Positions 4,524 through 5,149 of a stretch of 5,149 nucleotides of DNA are shown one piece after another (positions within the stretch are counted from its first letter, which is position 1; each line of letters starts with the position of its first letter). This stretch comes from Nocardia sp. (lineage in GTDB: Bacteria > Actinomycetota > Actinomycetes > Mycobacteriales > Mycobacteriaceae): assembly GCA_013361595.1 (NCBI GenBank), contig JABFXT010000403.1, positions 1 to 5,149 on the forward strand, written 5' to 3'. The translations under genes and the position numbers were made by a program. The notes below the pieces were generated by a model that was not told where the DNA came from, did no database searches, and saw only the letters and a list, made by a program, of their open reading frames with translations.

Positions 4524-5149
4524 ATGTTGAGCAAGGGCGTGATGACGTTGAGCCACTCGGATACCGCGCTGCCGGACGTCCGGTCAGGGAGCCGGGCACA
4601 GCGCCGCGTGCGGACGCGACGGCAGATACTCGACGCCGCGCGGGAGCTGTTCGCGGCCCGCGGATATGTCGAGACCACGATCCGGGCGATCGCGGCGCGT
4701 GCCGGTGTCGACCCGGCCCTGGTGATGCAGCATTTCGGTTCCAAGGGCGCGCTTTTCGATGCCGTATCGGGTATCCGGCCCACGCTGGACGAAGCCCTGG
4801 TGGGCCCGCCCGAGCAGCTCGGCGAACGCCTCCTGCGCCACGCCCTGGCCGATGTGGACCGCAAGGAGGACCGGACCATGCCGGTGCTGCGGTCGATGCT
4901 CACCCATCCGGAGTCGGCCCATGCCGTGCGCTGCGCGATCGTGCATCCGGAAACCGGTCCGTGGACGCGGCTGCTCACCGGTCCCGATGCCGAAAGGCGG
5001 TCGGCGCTGATCGGGACGCTGGTACTGGGTGTGCTCGTCGCCCGCTATATGGTTCATATCCCCGGGGTCGCCGATGCGCCCGCGGAGCGGCTGGTCGAAC
5101 TCCTGGGCCCGTGCCTGCGTCCATTGGTCGCGCCGGGACCACCCCCGGC
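4524..5149 (+). CDS. TetR/AcrR-family transcriptional repressor (3' end beyond window)
   Basis: At least 208 codons are open to the window edge without a stop. Residues about 30-80 hold the TetR DNA-binding domain: RRQILDAARELFAARGY (32-48), then the helix-turn-helix TIRAIAARAGVDPALVMQHF (52-71) and the GSKGALF signature (72-78). The rest is the helical ligand-binding and dimer domain, with LRSMLTHPESAHAV and a hydrophobic helix LIGTLVLGVLVARYMVHI typical of actinomycete members. The protein seems nearly complete, since its Pro-rich tail is reached at the edge. It is divergent from the exporter operon across 113 bp that carry an inverted repeat, so it most likely represses that operon and itself until a ligand binds. 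The start is uncertain: ATG 4524 has a weak AGG 7 nt upstream; ATG 4542 has AAGGG 4 nt upstream. Ligand unknown. Confidence 0.9.
   Translation, partial: MLSKGVMTLSHSDTALPDVRSGSRAQRRVRTRRQILDAARELFAARGYVETTIRAIAARAGVDPALVMQHFGSKGALFDAVSGIRPTLDEALVGPPEQLGERLLRHALADVDRKEDRTMPVLRSMLTHPESAHAVRCAIVHPETGPWTRLLTGPDAERRSALIGTLVLGVLVARYMVHIPGVADAPAERLVELLGPCLRPLVAPGPPP

Noticed and set aside
4520..4527. Palindrome ACATATGT at the TetR start as a separate operator.
   Set aside because: Only 8 bp, does not extend, and is mostly the CATATG around the start codon; the longer dyad next to it is the better candidate.
4490..5057. Minus-strand open frames of about 160 codons opposite the TetR gene.
   Set aside because: No recognisable domain. 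The plus strand has the canonical TetR helix-turn-helix and continues open to the window edge.

Overview
This is a high-GC window with strong third-position G/C bias, GTG/ATG starts and AAGGAG-type ribosome sites. The protein families (Rcp1-like receiver, STAS and RsbW-type ATPase, Rv2258c-like methyltransferase, DHA2 exporter, TetR) fit an actinomycete. A member of the Mycobacteriales, most likely Nocardia or a near relative, is my best guess; the genus is inferred from protein flavour only.

Left half (1-1803) is signalling. It opens with the last 57 codons of a sensor histidine kinase. Its TGA overlaps the ATG of a single-domain response regulator (172-615), so the two are translationally coupled. 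Convergent to them is a STAS-domain anti-sigma-factor antagonist (633-998, minus strand). A 385-bp non-coding divergent region separates it from an RsbW-type anti-sigma ATPase (1384-1803, plus strand). Together these look like parts of a two-component system beside parts of a partner-switching system. Neither a sigma factor nor the PP2C phosphatase that would connect them is in the window.

Right half (1839-5149) is a self-contained drug/metabolite response cassette. A TetR-family repressor (from 4524, running off the right edge) is divergent from a two-gene operon on the minus strand. That operon holds a 14-helix DHA2-type MFS exporter (2920-4410) and, 7 nt downstream, an SAM-dependent methyltransferase with an N-terminal winged helix (1839-2912). 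The 113-bp divergent intergenic region carries a long interrupted inverted repeat (TGTAGAC ... GTCTACA, 4478-4522) that overlaps candidate promoters for both directions and is the best operator candidate.

Both convergent junctions (615/633 and 1803/1839) are very tight. Each carries a GC-rich hairpin that includes one or both stop codons, probably acting as a compact bidirectional terminator. No tRNA, rRNA, CRISPR array, insertion sequence or integration site was seen. The most interesting points are the exporter/methyltransferase pairing under a TetR dyad, and the split partner-switching module with an altered STAS phosphorylation loop next to an output-less receiver.
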